Shown: piece after piece, positions 24,613-34,064 of the stretch
How the letters are laid out: every line of letters begins with the position of its first letter
How positions within the stretch are numbered: position 1 is the first letter of the stretch
Translations under genes and position numbers: made by a program
Notes under the pieces: model-generated
The model's input: only the letters and a program-made list of their open reading frames with translations
Told to the model about the DNA's origin: nothing
Databases searched by the model: none
From: UBA5976 sp037137575
GTDB lineage: Bacteria; Actinomycetota; Actinomycetes; S36-B12; UBA5976
Assembly (NCBI GenBank): GCA_037137575.1
Contig: JBAXKB010000001.1
Span: 23,497-87,496 of the forward strand
Direction: 5' to 3'
Length of the DNA: 64,000 bases

Positions 24613-27600
24613 ATGAGTGACAAGTCATTTGTTCACCTTCATGTACATACTGACTACTCAATGCTCGATGGCGCGGCCCGAGTTGGGGATTTATTTAAGG
24701 CAGCTGCCGAACTGGAAATGCCAGCACTGGCCATGACTGATCATGGCAATCTGTTTGGCGCATTCGACTTTTGGAAAAAAGGTGTTGAGTACGGCGTAAA
24801 GCCGATCATTGGAATCGAAGGATACTTCGCTCCGCAGGGTCGCCGAGTAAGAACTCCGTTTGATTTCGGCGAACCAGTACATAAGAACGCTGCCGGCGAG
24901 GGCATAGGCGCTGGACGCAACAACTACGCACACATGACGTTATGGGCCGAAAACAACACTGGCCTGCACAACCTTTTTCACTTATCGAGTTTGGCGAGTT
25001 TGGAAGGCTATTACTACCATCCACGATTCGATCGTGAATTGCTTTCTCGTTATGGAAAAGGACTAATTGGCACCACTGGTTGTCCAAGCGGGGAAGTTAA
25101 TCGTTGGCTCCAGGCTGGAAATTACAAAAAAGCGCGCGAAGTCGCAGCTGACATGCGCGACATTTTGGGTCCCGAAAACTATTTCGTCGAACTGATGGAT
25201 CACGACATAGATGTTGAAAAAGTAACTCGCGATGAGTTGTTACGCCTAGCTAAAGACTTGAACATCCCGCTTGTTGCAACTAACGACTTGCATTATGTAC
25301 ACCAACATGATGCACCGGTTCACGAAGCTTTGCTCTGTGTTCAAACTCGAACAAACCTTAGCGACCCAAAACGATTCAAATTTGATGGCTCAGATTTCTA
25401 TTTGAAGAGTTCGCAAGAGATGCGACATTTGTGGCGAGATTTTCCAGAAGCATGTGACAACACTTTATTGATTGCAGAGCGTTGCGAAATTAGCTTCACT
25501 GAAAATCAAGACCTGATGCCGAACTTCGAAGTCCCCACTGGCCATACCGAAGATAGTTGGCTAGTCGAGCAGGTTCATGCCGGACTCAAGTTCCGTTTTG
25601 GTGATAAAGAAGTCCCAGCAGAATATCTTGAGCGCGCAAAATACGAACTAGACGTTGTCGCACAGATGGGATTCCCTGGCTACTTCCTCGTTGTGGCCGA
25701 TTTATGTCTTTATGCTCGTGACAATGGCATACGTGTTGGTCCCGGACGTGGTTCGGCTGCCGGCGCAGTAATTGCTTGGGCACTTCGAATCACCGAACTT
25801 GATCCAATCCTGCACGGCCTCTTTTTCGAGCGCTTCCTAAACCCTGAACGTGTGTCCATGCCCGACATTGACATTGACTTTGACGAGCGTCGCCGCAGCG
25901 AAATGATTCGATACACAACTGAAAAATATGGCGAAGACCGAGTAGCGCAGATCGTGACATTTGGCGTGATCAAAGCGAAAGCAGCTGTGCGCGATGCGGC
26001 TCGAGTTCTTGGCTTGCCTCCGGGAATAGGCGATCGCATTACAAAGGCAATGCCAGCTGCTGTTATGGGCAAAGACATAACGCTTACTGGAATTTTTGAT
26101 CCAAACGAGTCGCGTTATAGCGAAGCCGGTGAAGTGCGAGACATGTACGAAAATGATCGCGAAGTTAAAGAAGTCATTGACATGGCGCGCGGGCTTGAAG
26201 GATTTAAGCGTCAAACTGGGGTGCATGCTGCTGGGGTGATCTTATGTAAAGAACCACTGATGGATATCTTGCCAATTTTCCGACGTGAACAAGATGGCTC
26301 GATCATCACTCAGTTCGACATGGGCGCTTGTGAAAAACTTGGCCTGCTCAAGATGGATTACTTGGGTCTACGAAATCTCACAGTTCTGGACGACACATTA
26401 GAAAACATTGAACGCAATCGTGGTGAAAAAGTTGTTCTTGAAGAGTTAACTCTTGACGATAAGGCAACTTACGAATTGCTAGCTAGTGGCGACACTCTCG
26501 GAGTATTCCAACTCGATGGTGGTCCAATGCGCGCACTGCTTAAATCGATGGTGCCAAGTAGTTTCGAAGATATTTCAGCTGTCATTGCGCTATACCGCCC
26601 AGGGCCGATGGGTGCGAATGCTCATAACGATTACGCCGACTATAAAAACAAACGCAAACCTGAAGTTCCGATTCATCCTGAACTTGAAACAGTTCTTGCC
26701 CCAATTCTTGGCGATACCTACGGCCTGATTGTCTATCAGGAACAGGTTATGTCTATTGCTCAAACAGTTGCTGGTTACTCGCTTGGTAAAGCAGATTTGT
26801 TGCGCCGGGCAATGGGCAAGAAAAAGGCTGAAGAGCTAGCCCGCGAGTACATTCCGTTCCAGCAAGGTATGAAGGATCGCGACTTCTCTGATTCCTCCAT
26901 TAAAGCGCTTTGGGACAAACTGATCCCGTTCTCTGATTACGCGTTTAACAAGGCGCACAGCGCGGGCTATGGATTGGTTTCGTATTGGACCGCGTATCTA
27001 AAAGCGAATTACCCAGCCGAATATATGGCGGCGCTCCTAACAAGTGTTAAAGATGATAAAGATAAATCGGCAATTTATTTAAATGAATGCCGACACATGG
27101 GAATTAGCGTTTTACCACCGGACGTAAACGAGTCTGAAGTCGAGTTCATTGCAATAGATAAAGACATTCGATTCGGCCTGTCTGCACTTCGCAATGTTGG
27201 CCAAAATGTGGTTGAGTCGCTAATCGCATCACGCAAAGCCGAAGGTAACTTCACCTCTTTTGTTGATTTCTTGAATAAAGTCGATGCCTCCGTTTGTAAT
27301 AAGCGGGTGATTGAGTCGCTAATTAAAGCTGGTGCTTTTGATTCCCTTGGACACACCCGAAAGGGTTTGTTGACTGTGCACATTGATGCGGTTGAATCAA
27401 TCTCGGTTACCAAGAAATCACAGGCTGTGGGCCAGTACGACCTATTCGGCATGTTCGATGACCAATCCGAGAACTCAATTGCTGGAATCGAGCTGCACAT
27501 TCCAGAAGACGAATGGGATAAAAAACTTTTGCTCGCACATGAGCGCGACATGCTCGGACTTTACGTAAGTGACCACCCGTTGCTTGGCGTTGAACATGTA

Positions 27601-28167
27601 CTTGCATCTCTGACCACGAAATCAATTGCAGACGTGCCTGAATTGAGTTCCGGCTCAATGGTCACATTGGGTGGAATCATCGGAAGCGTTCAGTTAAAAA
27701 CTGCTCGCGCAACTGGTAACCGCTGGGCCATAGTTCAACTGGAAGATTTAGCTGGAACGATTGAAATTAATGTTTACTCAAGTCAGTATGAAAAACTTGG
27801 GCACTTGCTAAATCAAGACTCCATTGTTCTCATGAAAGTTAGAGTCGATGGTGGCGATGAGGGTCGGCAACGACTTAGTGCATTTGAAATTTCGGTTCCC
27901 GATTTGGGACAGGCAAAAACTGGCCCTGTTGAAATTTATATTCCACAGTCTCGAGTCAATCCCGCAATGATGGACTCGCTGCGCAACGTGCTGGCAAGTC
28001 ATCCCGGTTCGATTCCAGTTCATCTCACTGTGGTTATGCCAGATCGGCAAGTTTCTACGAGGCTTGAAGATTCTCTGCGCGTTTCGGCTAATGGCGCGTT
28101 GTATGGCGACCTGAAAGCTCTACTTGGTGCTAACTGTCTGGACGGCCCGCTCGTTCGTCGGGCGTAG
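24613..28167 (+). CDS. dnaE: DNA polymerase III alpha subunit
   Basis: The replicative polymerase catalytic subunit, 1184 residues. Domains in order: PHP (HLHVHTDYSMLDGAA at 7-21, with the metal-binding histidine pattern largely intact), polymerase palm with PDIDIDF at about 417-423 holding two catalytic aspartates, fingers, the beta-clamp/HhH region, and an OB fold near 990-1080. An intact PHP domain, as in mycobacterial DnaE1, suggests built-in proofreading. The ATG at 24613 follows TAGGAGT. The 109-base gap upstream holds an ACACA/TGTGT-rich stretch and no clear promoter. Confidence 0.96.
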   Translation: MSDKSFVHLHVHTDYSMLDGAARVGDLFKAAAELEMPALAMTDHGNLFGAFDFWKKGVEYGVKPIIGIEGYFAPQGRRVRTPFDFGEPVHKNAAGEGIGAGRNNYAHMTLWAENNTGLHNLFHLSSLASLEGYYYHPRFDRELLSRYGKGLIGTTGCPSGEVNRWLQAGNYKKAREVAADMRDILGPENYFVELMDHDIDVEKVTRDELLRLAKDLNIPLVATNDLHYVHQHDAPVHEALLCVQTRTNLSDPKRFKFDGSDFYLKSSQEMRHLWRDFPEACDNTLLIAERCEISFTENQDLMPNFEVPTGHTEDSWLVEQVHAGLKFRFGDKEVPAEYLERAKYELDVVAQMGFPGYFLVVADLCLYARDNGIRVGPGRGSAAGAVIAWALRITELDPILHGLFFERFLNPERVSMPDIDIDFDERRRSEMIRYTTEKYGEDRVAQIVTFGVIKAKAAVRDAARVLGLPPGIGDRITKAMPAAVMGKDITLTGIFDPNESRYSEAGEVRDMYENDREVKEVIDMARGLEGFKRQTGVHAAGVILCKEPLMDILPIFRREQDGSIITQFDMGACEKLGLLKMDYLGLRNLTVLDDTLENIERNRGEKVVLEELTLDDKATYELLASGDTLGVFQLDGGPMRALLKSMVPSSFEDISAVIALYRPGPMGANAHNDYADYKNKRKPEVPIHPELETVLAPILGDTYGLIVYQEQVMSIAQTVAGYSLGKADLLRRAMGKKKAEELAREYIPFQQGMKDRDFSDSSIKALWDKLIPFSDYAFNKAHSAGYGLVSYWTAYLKANYPAEYMAALLTSVKDDKDKSAIYLNECRHMGISVLPPDVNESEVEFIAIDKDIRFGLSALRNVGQNVVESLIASRKAEGNFTSFVDFLNKVDASVCNKRVIESLIKAGAFDSLGHTRKGLLTVHIDAVESISVTKKSQAVGQYDLFGMFDDQSENSIAGIELHIPEDEWDKKLLLAHERDMLGLYVSDHPLLGVEHVLASLTTKSIADVPELSSGSMVTLGGIIGSVQLKTARATGNRWAIVQLEDLAGTIEINVYSSQYEKLGHLLNQDSIVLMKVRVDGGDEGRQRLSAFEISVPDLGQAKTGPVEIYIPQSRVNPAMMDSLRNVLASHPGSIPVHLTVVMPDRQVSTRLEDSLRVSANGALYGDLKALLGANCLDGPLVRRA

Positions 28168-28184
28168 AAAATTGTAAAATCCTT

Positions 28185-28190
28185 TAGAAT
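28185..28190 (+). promoter_or_regulatory. -10 element for leaderless hisD transcription
   Basis: TAGAAT (28185-28190) ends six bases before the hisD ATG at 28197, which places the transcription start on the A of the start codon. No Shine-Dalgarno is visible. Leaderless transcripts with this geometry are common in Actinobacteria. There is no clear -35. Confidence 0.5.
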
Positions 28191-28196
28191 TGGTAG

Positions 28197-29495
28197 ATGC
28201 TAAAGACTCTGGACTTGCGTGGTGGGACCCGCAATTCGCGCGAACTACGTGATGTTGTGCCTAGGGCGCAATTTGATTTAGATGCCGTACTCGAGCAGGT
28301 ACGCCCAATTGTTGAGGATGTGGCCGCTCGCGGCGAAATAGCAGCCCAAGAGTGGTCGACCAAACTCGATGGTGTTTGCGCCCCGCAGCTGCGAGTTCCG
28401 TTAGAAATAATCCAGGGCTGCCTTGCAAACCTAGATTCGGATGTGCGCGAAAGTCTTGAAGAGGCAATTCGCCGAGTTCGGATTGTGCACCAATCTCAGG
28501 TTCGGGGTGAGTCATCTGTAACTGTTGCCCCAGGCGGCGTAGTAAGTGAACGTTGGATTCCTGTTGAGCGCGTGGGCTTATACGTTCCAGGTGGGCGAGC
28601 CGTTTACCCAAGCAGTGTGGTGATGAATGTTGTGCCAGCTCAAATTGCTGGGGTGCAATCCATTGCTGTGGTTTCGCCTCCGCAGAAGGACAATAATGGT
28701 TGGCCACATCCAACAATTTTGGCGGCGTGTGCAATTCTTGGCGTAGAAGAAGTTTATGCAGTGGGTGGCGCACAAGCTATCGCTTTGTTGGCATACGGAT
28801 CAAAACAAATTGATCCAGTAAATCTTGTTACTGGTCCTGGCAACATGTGGGTCACCGCAGCAAAGCGGCTACTCAAAGGTCGCATTGGTATTGATTCTGA
28901 AGCTGGTCCAACTGAAATTGCAATTTTGGCCGACGATTCAGCCAATGCTGTTTATGTTGCAGCAGATCTGATTAGCCAAGCCGAACACGATGTTGTGGCG
29001 GCATCAGTTCTGGTGACCGACAGTGTGGAATTAGCACAAGCGGTGCAAGCTGAAGTAATTCGTCAGGTACAGCTAACTAAGCACACCGAGCGAGTAACAA
29101 CTGCGCTAACTGGACAGCAATCAGCCATTGTTCTGGTTGACGATTTGAGCCACGGGCTTGCGGTTGTTGATGCCTACGCTGCCGAGCATTTAGAGATTCA
29201 TACTCGTGATGCGGCAAATGTTGCTCGCCAAGTGAAGAATGCTGGCGCAATTTTTGTTGGTGACTACTCGCCAGTTTCATTAGGCGACTATGCAGCTGGC
29301 AGTAACCACGTTCTGCCTACAGGTGGTTGTGCCTGTCATTCATCTGGACTTTCGGTGCAGACATTTTTGCGCGGAATTCACTATGTTGAATATTCCAAGG
29401 GTGCACTTGAAGACATCTCGAAAACCGTCATCACTTTGGCCAATGCCGAAGATTTGCCGGGTCACGCTGCCGCTGTAGAAGTTCGCCTACCATGA
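28197..29495 (+). CDS. hisD: Histidinol dehydrogenase
   Basis: HisD performs the last two steps of histidine synthesis, oxidising L-histidinol to L-histidine with two NAD. The 432-residue protein shows the family core: ERVGLYVPGGRAVYPSSV, VYAVGGAQAIALLAYG, VTGPGNMWVTAAKR, DSEAGPTEIAILAD, and the zinc/catalytic region SQAEHD and AAEHLEIH. It opens the his cluster, probably from a leaderless promoter immediately upstream. The stop overlaps hisC by ATGA. Confidence 0.96.
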   Translation: MLKTLDLRGGTRNSRELRDVVPRAQFDLDAVLEQVRPIVEDVAARGEIAAQEWSTKLDGVCAPQLRVPLEIIQGCLANLDSDVRESLEEAIRRVRIVHQSQVRGESSVTVAPGGVVSERWIPVERVGLYVPGGRAVYPSSVVMNVVPAQIAGVQSIAVVSPPQKDNNGWPHPTILAACAILGVEEVYAVGGAQAIALLAYGSKQIDPVNLVTGPGNMWVTAAKRLLKGRIGIDSEAGPTEIAILADDSANAVYVAADLISQAEHDVVAASVLVTDSVELAQAVQAEVIRQVQLTKHTERVTTALTGQQSAIVLVDDLSHGLAVVDAYAAEHLEIHTRDAANVARQVKNAGAIFVGDYSPVSLGDYAAGSNHVLPTGGCACHSSGLSVQTFLRGIHYVEYSKGALEDISKTVITLANAEDLPGHAAAVEVRLP

Positions 29496-30568
29496 GTGAA
29501 TTACGGCTTCGCTCAGATCTAGTTGGTCGTAGTCCTTACGGAGCTCCACAACTAGATGTTCCGGTGCGGCTGAACGTGAATGAAAATCCATTTCCGCCCT
29601 CTGTTCAGCTAGTCCAAGCCATTGGGCAGGCCGTAATGGATGCTGCTGCGCAATTGAATCGTTATCCTGACCGGGATTCGATTGCATTACGTAAAGATTT
29701 GGCTACTTACATAAACTCTGAGTCAAGCATCGATGTCAGTTGGGAAAACATCTGGCCAGCAAATGGCAGCAACGAAGTTATGCATCACTTACTCCAGGCT
29801 TATGGTGGCCCAGGGCGTCGACTCGTTACTTTCGGCCCTACCTATTCAATGTATCCAGATTATTGTCGTGAAACATTCACGGAATATGTAGAAGTTGCTC
29901 GCAGTAACGACTTTGGCATTGATGCTGATTCGATTTCATCGGCTTTGGCTTTAAATCCTGATATCGTCGTTTTATGCTCGCCAAACAATCCGACAGGAAC
30001 AGTTTTAGCGGCACATGTCCTAGATCACTTGGTGCAAAACTTTGCTGGCCTAATCATTGTTGATGAGGCGTACGCAGAATTTCGAGACCCGAGTCAGCCA
30101 AGTGCGCTTTCCACATACGCTAACCATCCACGAGTTGTTGTAACGCGAACCATGAGCAAGGCTTTTTCTTGCGCCGGTTTGCGTCTTGGTTATGCGGTAG
30201 CCCACCCCGATGTTATTTCAGCTTGCCAACTTGTGCGCCTGCCTTATCACTTATCCGCTGTGACGCAGGCTGTTGCTCGAGCAGCTCTAGCGCATAGTAC
30301 CGAGTTACTTGGTCAGGTCGCTTTGCTAAGAACCGAGCGAGATTCGTTGTCCGCGTGGCTGATTGAACACGGTTTCTTGGTGAGCCCAAGCGGGGCAAAC
30401 TTCATTTTGTTCGGTACTTTTGCCGATAGGGATGATGTTTGGCAGCAGTTACTGCAACAGGGAGTGCTAATTCGCCAAAGTGGACCAGCTGGCTGGTTAC
30501 GAGTCTCGATTGGCACGCCAGAAGAAAATGAAAGTTTCCGTAAGGCATTATTAAGTGTTGAACTTTAA
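29492..30568 (+). CDS. hisC: Histidinol-phosphate aminotransferase
   Basis: HisC is a PLP-dependent fold-type I aminotransferase converting imidazole acetol phosphate and glutamate to histidinol phosphate. The 358-residue protein has NENPFPPS at the N terminus, CSPNNPTGT near 170, DEAYAEF near 190 and the PLP lysine in TRTMSKAFSCAGLRLGYA near residue 220. ATG overlaps the hisD stop. Such enzymes may also act on aromatic 2-oxo acids. Confidence 0.94.
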   Translation: MSELRLRSDLVGRSPYGAPQLDVPVRLNVNENPFPPSVQLVQAIGQAVMDAAAQLNRYPDRDSIALRKDLATYINSESSIDVSWENIWPANGSNEVMHHLLQAYGGPGRRLVTFGPTYSMYPDYCRETFTEYVEVARSNDFGIDADSISSALALNPDIVVLCSPNNPTGTVLAAHVLDHLVQNFAGLIIVDEAYAEFRDPSQPSALSTYANHPRVVVTRTMSKAFSCAGLRLGYAVAHPDVISACQLVRLPYHLSAVTQAVARAALAHSTELLGQVALLRTERDSLSAWLIEHGFLVSPSGANFILFGTFADRDDVWQQLLQQGVLIRQSGPAGWLRVSIGTPEENESFRKALLSVEL

Positions 30569-30596
30569 TTAATTCACGAACAGGAAGAAGTAGAAA

Positions 30597-31184
30597 ATGG
30601 CACGCACAGCAAAAGTCGAACGCGCTACTAAAGAAAGTTCAGTCCTTGTCGACTTGAACCTTGATGGCACAGGCAAAGTGGACATTGAAACTGGCGTTCC
30701 ATTTTTCGACCACATGCTTGCGCAATTGGGTAAGCATGGCGGCTTCGACTTATACGTTCGCACAACAGGCGATGTTGACGTTGACTCGCATCACACCGTC
30801 GAGGACACTGCGCTTGCCTTTGGCCAAGCACTTCGTGAAGCACTGGGTGACAAAGTTGGCATCCGTCGCTTCGGTGATTCGTATGTGCCACTCGATGACA
30901 CCGGATGTCAGGCAGCAGTCGATCTTTCCGGTCGCCCATATTTAGTGCATGAAGCTCCGTTGACCGTTGAATTAATTGGAACTTACGACACCACTTTGAC
31001 TAAGCACATTTGGGAATCAATCACCGCTGCCGCTCAAATCTGTATTCACGTTCGAGTTCTTGGCGGCAACAACGCACATCACGTCTCAGAAGCACAGTTC
31101 AAAGCTGTTGCCCGCGCATTGCGCGACGCAGTTGCTTTAGATAGCAGAGTTACCGACATCCCATCCACAAAGGGAAGTCTGTAA
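30597..31184 (+). CDS. hisB: Imidazoleglycerol-phosphate dehydratase
   Basis: HisB dehydrates imidazole glycerol phosphate, a manganese enzyme. At 195 residues it is the monofunctional form, without the phosphatase domain found in enterobacterial HisB. Metal-binding histidine clusters are visible as FFDHMLAQLGKHG, DSHHTVED and NNAHHVSEA. AGGAAGAAG lies upstream of ATG 30597. No hisN-type phosphatase is found in the his cluster here. Confidence 0.96.
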   Translation: MARTAKVERATKESSVLVDLNLDGTGKVDIETGVPFFDHMLAQLGKHGGFDLYVRTTGDVDVDSHHTVEDTALAFGQALREALGDKVGIRRFGDSYVPLDDTGCQAAVDLSGRPYLVHEAPLTVELIGTYDTTLTKHIWESITAAAQICIHVRVLGGNNAHHVSEAQFKAVARALRDAVALDSRVTDIPSTKGSL

Positions 31185-31188
31185 GTTC

Positions 31189-31818
31189 GTGACCAATGTT
31201 GTGGTTTTGGACTACGGTTCAGGCAACCTGCGTTCGGCAGCTAAGGCTCTTGAGACAACTGGCGTTTCAGTTGAAGTAACATCTGATTTTGATCGGGCTA
31301 TCAACGCTGATGGTTTAGTCGTTCCTGGTGTCGGTGCATTTGCTTCCTGTATTGCCGGATTAAGAAGTGTGCGTGGCGAGCAGATTATTGAACGTCGAAT
31401 TGCCGGCGGCCAGCCCGTTCTCGGAATTTGTGTGGGTATGCAGGTGCTTTTTGCCGGCAGCCAGGAACACGCGCAGGATCTGCACTTAGGGCTAGATCAG
31501 TGGCCAGATGTTGTGAAAGCACTTGATGCTCCTGTTCTGCCGCAGATGGGCTGGAATACCGTTGAAGTACCTGCTGGTTCGCAAATGTTTAACGGCATTT
31601 CAGATGAGCGGTTCTACTTCGTACATTCATATGCTGCGCAATCATGGACCTTGCGTGAAGATGCCCATTATCTCCCCGCCAAAGTTACTTGGGCCGAATA
31701 CGCAAGCCGCTTCGTTGCCGCGGTTGAAAACGGTCCACTTTGGGCTACTCAATTTCATCCAGAAAAATCTGGCGATGCTGGATTAGCGCTTTTAGGCAAT
31801 TGGGTGCAAACATTATGA
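31189..31818 (+). CDS. hisH: Imidazole glycerol phosphate synthase, glutaminase subunit
   Basis: HisH releases ammonia from glutamine and channels it to HisF. The 209-residue class I amidotransferase has LDYGSGNLRS at the start, the nucleophile cysteine in LGICVGMQVLF near residue 84, and the His-Glu pair in FHPEKSG near 190. GTG start at 31189, four bases after hisB. Its partner HisF is at 32588. Confidence 0.95.
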   Translation: MTNVVVLDYGSGNLRSAAKALETTGVSVEVTSDFDRAINADGLVVPGVGAFASCIAGLRSVRGEQIIERRIAGGQPVLGICVGMQVLFAGSQEHAQDLHLGLDQWPDVVKALDAPVLPQMGWNTVEVPAGSQMFNGISDERFYFVHSYAAQSWTLREDAHYLPAKVTWAEYASRFVAAVENGPLWATQFHPEKSGDAGLALLGNWVQTL

Positions 31819-31852
31819 AAATCATTTGGGTTGAAACTAGGGAAGTAGCTCC

Positions 31853-32584
31853 GTGGACTCGTTAATTTTGTTGCCAGCTGTTGATGTGGCAGATGGTCAG
31901 GCTGTTCGTCTCGTGCAAGGTCGGGCAGATCAGCAAACTAGTTATGGCGATCCACTGCAGGCTGCGCTGGATTGGCAGGCTGCTGGCGCAGATTGGGTTC
32001 ATCTTGTTGATCTAGATGCCGCATTCGGGCGTGGAACAAATCGTGAGTTACTTGCAGATGTTGTTGGTCGACTTGATGTGAATGTAGAACTCTCAGGTGG
32101 AATCCGTGATGATGAATCACTTCGCGCTGCCCTGGCCACTGGTGCTCGTCGAATAAATCTGGGCACTGCAGCGCTAGAGGATCCAGAGTGGACAGCAAAA
32201 GTTATTTCTGAATTCGGCGACCGCATTGCAGTTGGCTTAGATGTACGCGGAACCACCCTGGCCGCACGTGGTTGGACAAAAGAAGGTGGCGACCTTTGGG
32301 AAACTTTAGAGCGTCTAGATCGTGATGGTTGCACGCGCTACGTGGTTACTGATGTAACCAAAGACGGCACATTGCAAGGACCAAATGTCGAGTTGCTTAA
32401 ACAAATGTGCGAGCGCACCGACAAACCAGTTATTGCTAGTGGCGGAATTTCCAACCTAAATGATTTGGAAGTCTTGCGAGAATTAACCGCTATCGGAGTT
32501 GAAGGCGCGATCGTAGGTAAGGCACTTTATGCCGGAGCATTCACCTTGGTGGAAGCGATTGTTGTTGCTGGACCGCAAAGGTAA
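31853..32584 (+). CDS. priA: Phosphoribosyl isomerase A (HisA/TrpF bifunctional type)
   Basis: A (beta/alpha)8 isomerase of 243 residues. HisA isomerises ProFAR to PRFAR; the actinobacterial form PriA also acts as TrpF on phosphoribosyl anthranilate. The catalytic aspartates are in LLPAVDVADGQ and VTDVTKDGT, and the mobile loop reads LAARGWTKEGGDLWE with the Arg and Trp typical of PriA. The trp genes in this window lack trpF, which supports dual function. GTG 31853 is preceded by AGGGAAG. Confidence 0.92.
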   Translation: MDSLILLPAVDVADGQAVRLVQGRADQQTSYGDPLQAALDWQAAGADWVHLVDLDAAFGRGTNRELLADVVGRLDVNVELSGGIRDDESLRAALATGARRINLGTAALEDPEWTAKVISEFGDRIAVGLDVRGTTLAARGWTKEGGDLWETLERLDRDGCTRYVVTDVTKDGTLQGPNVELLKQMCERTDKPVIASGGISNLNDLEVLRELTAIGVEGAIVGKALYAGAFTLVEAIVVAGPQR

Positions 32585-32587
32585 CTT

Positions 32588-33349
32588 ATGTCGCTTGCAG
32601 TTCGGGTTATTCCATGTCTTGATGTCGACAATGGACGCGTAGTTAAGGGCGTTAATTTCGTTGATTTGCGCGATGCTGGTGACCCAGTTGAACTTGCTCG
32701 GGCTTATGGACTGGCGGGCGCAGATGAACTGATTTTCTTGGACATCACAGCGAGTAGTGCTGGCCGACAAACAACGTATGACATGGTCAAGCGAGCAGCT
32801 GATGAGATTTTTATTCCACTAACTGTTGGTGGTGGAGTGCGAACCGTTGAAGATGTGGATCAACTTCTTCGCTGTGGCGCAGACAAAGTTGGCATCAATA
32901 CTGCAGCACTAGCGAATCCAGAATTATTAAATGATGCTTCGAAACGGTTCGGTAATCAGTGCATAGTGCTCTCAGTTGATGTTCGTCGAGCGCAAAATTC
33001 TGCAAGTGGTTTTGAAGCTACAACTCATGGAGGTCGGCAAAGTAGCGGTAAGGACGCGGTTGCTTGGATTGTTGAAGCAGTTGAAAGAGGAGCAGGCGAA
33101 ATCTTGCTGAACTCTATGGACGCAGATGGTACTCAACAGGGTTTTGATTTGGAATTAATCGCTGCAGTGCGCAAAGTTTGCGATGTTCCACTAATCGCAA
33201 GTGGCGGTGCGGGTAAAGTTTCGGATTTTGCCCCAGCAGTAGCCGCAGGCGCAAATGCTGTATTAGCCGCCAGCGTGTTCCACTTTGGCCAAATGAGCAT
33301 TGCTGATGTTAAAGCAGATTTGGCAGCGCACGGAATAACTGTTCGTTAA
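32588..33349 (+). CDS. hisF: Imidazole glycerol phosphate synthase, cyclase subunit
   Basis: HisF uses ammonia delivered from HisH to form imidazole glycerol phosphate and AICAR. The 253-residue TIM barrel has both catalytic aspartates, in IPCLDVDNGRVVKGV (residue ~11) and VLSVDVRR (~130), and repeated phosphate-binding loops (VGGGVRT, IASGGAG). It ends convergently with the minus-strand gene: TTAA at 33346-33349 supplies both stop codons. Confidence 0.96.
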   Translation: MSLAVRVIPCLDVDNGRVVKGVNFVDLRDAGDPVELARAYGLAGADELIFLDITASSAGRQTTYDMVKRAADEIFIPLTVGGGVRTVEDVDQLLRCGADKVGINTAALANPELLNDASKRFGNQCIVLSVDVRRAQNSASGFEATTHGGRQSSGKDAVAWIVEAVERGAGEILLNSMDADGTQQGFDLELIAAVRKVCDVPLIASGGAGKVSDFAPAVAAGANAVLAASVFHFGQMSIADVKADLAAHGITVR

Positions 33350-33990
33350 ATACTCAAATCAGTTAGAGCAAATAGTTCAAGATCGTGACGTGCGCCATCG
33401 AGTTCAATGTTTACTTCACTTCTGCCGTAACTTCTTAAGACCAGATCTGAGACGGATCCACTCACAGTAACTATGCCCGCACCCTTGGGTGGACGTTTAG
33501 CAACAATTGAAGATGCTCCGTCGCTAAGTATCACGCCAACTCGAGCTCGTCGCCAGAGCAACCATGCCGAGTCATGAAGTCGGGCCATCAGGGCTTGTGC
33601 TAATTCAGGAGTTAAAGTCCGCGGCTCCCAATTCGGCCCAGCGCGTAGAACATCTTCGTGATGAACGAAAAATTCAAATAAGTTCACAACATTGTCTAAA
33701 GCAGTCCAGCCCATTGGATTCCAATTTGGCGGGCCGAGCCGTACTTGCTGAATCAAATCGCTCCATTCGTTGTCAAGATAATTTCGTCGGATTGATTCTG
33801 TGTAATTACGCAAGAGCGGCACCATGATTCCCAAAGCAGCATCTGGTCTACGCTCACGCAGTACAACATGTGCCGCCAAGTCACGCACATTCCAGCCAGT
33901 GCATAAAGTCGGTGCATCTGGACCAACTGAAACTAGGGTGTTAGCAAAGCTCTCGCGCTCTATGCGAGCCAAATTCGCGGTGTTGTTCAT
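33346..33990 (-). CDS. DinB-like metal-binding protein, TIGR03085/maleylpyruvate-isomerase family
   Basis: The 214-residue product resembles the TIGR03085 family, relatives of mycothiol-dependent maleylpyruvate isomerase with a DinB-type four-helix metal site. The start FANTLVSVGPDAPTLCTGWNVRDLAAHVVLRE and the FFVHHEDVLRA segment supply the usual metal-ligand histidines. The family is common in Actinobacteria and often lies between hisF and hisI. Its substrate is unknown. It overlaps hisF by four bases at the stop codons and is divergent from hisI. Confidence 0.8.
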   Translation of the reverse strand: MNNTANLARIERESFANTLVSVGPDAPTLCTGWNVRDLAAHVVLRERRPDAALGIMVPLLRNYTESIRRNYLDNEWSDLIQQVRLGPPNWNPMGWTALDNVVNLFEFFVHHEDVLRAGPNWEPRTLTPELAQALMARLHDSAWLLWRRARVGVILSDGASSIVAKRPPKGAGIVTVSGSVSDLVLRSYGRSEVNIELDGARHDLELFALTDLSI

Positions 33991-33996
33991 GCCTTG

Positions 33997-34002
33997 AGCG
34001 TA
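33997..34002 (-). promoter_or_regulatory. -10 element for leaderless DinB-like gene
   Basis: On the minus strand TACGCT (34002-33997) ends six bases before the ATG at 33990. The geometry matches that at hisD, and no Shine-Dalgarno is visible. The hexamer equals the proposed divIVA -10. No -35 is evident. Confidence 0.4.
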
Positions 34003-34064
34003 TAACTATGTGTCCTGCTACGCGCGGTTTCAGCAAAGCCGACCCGATACGGCAGACTAGATGC

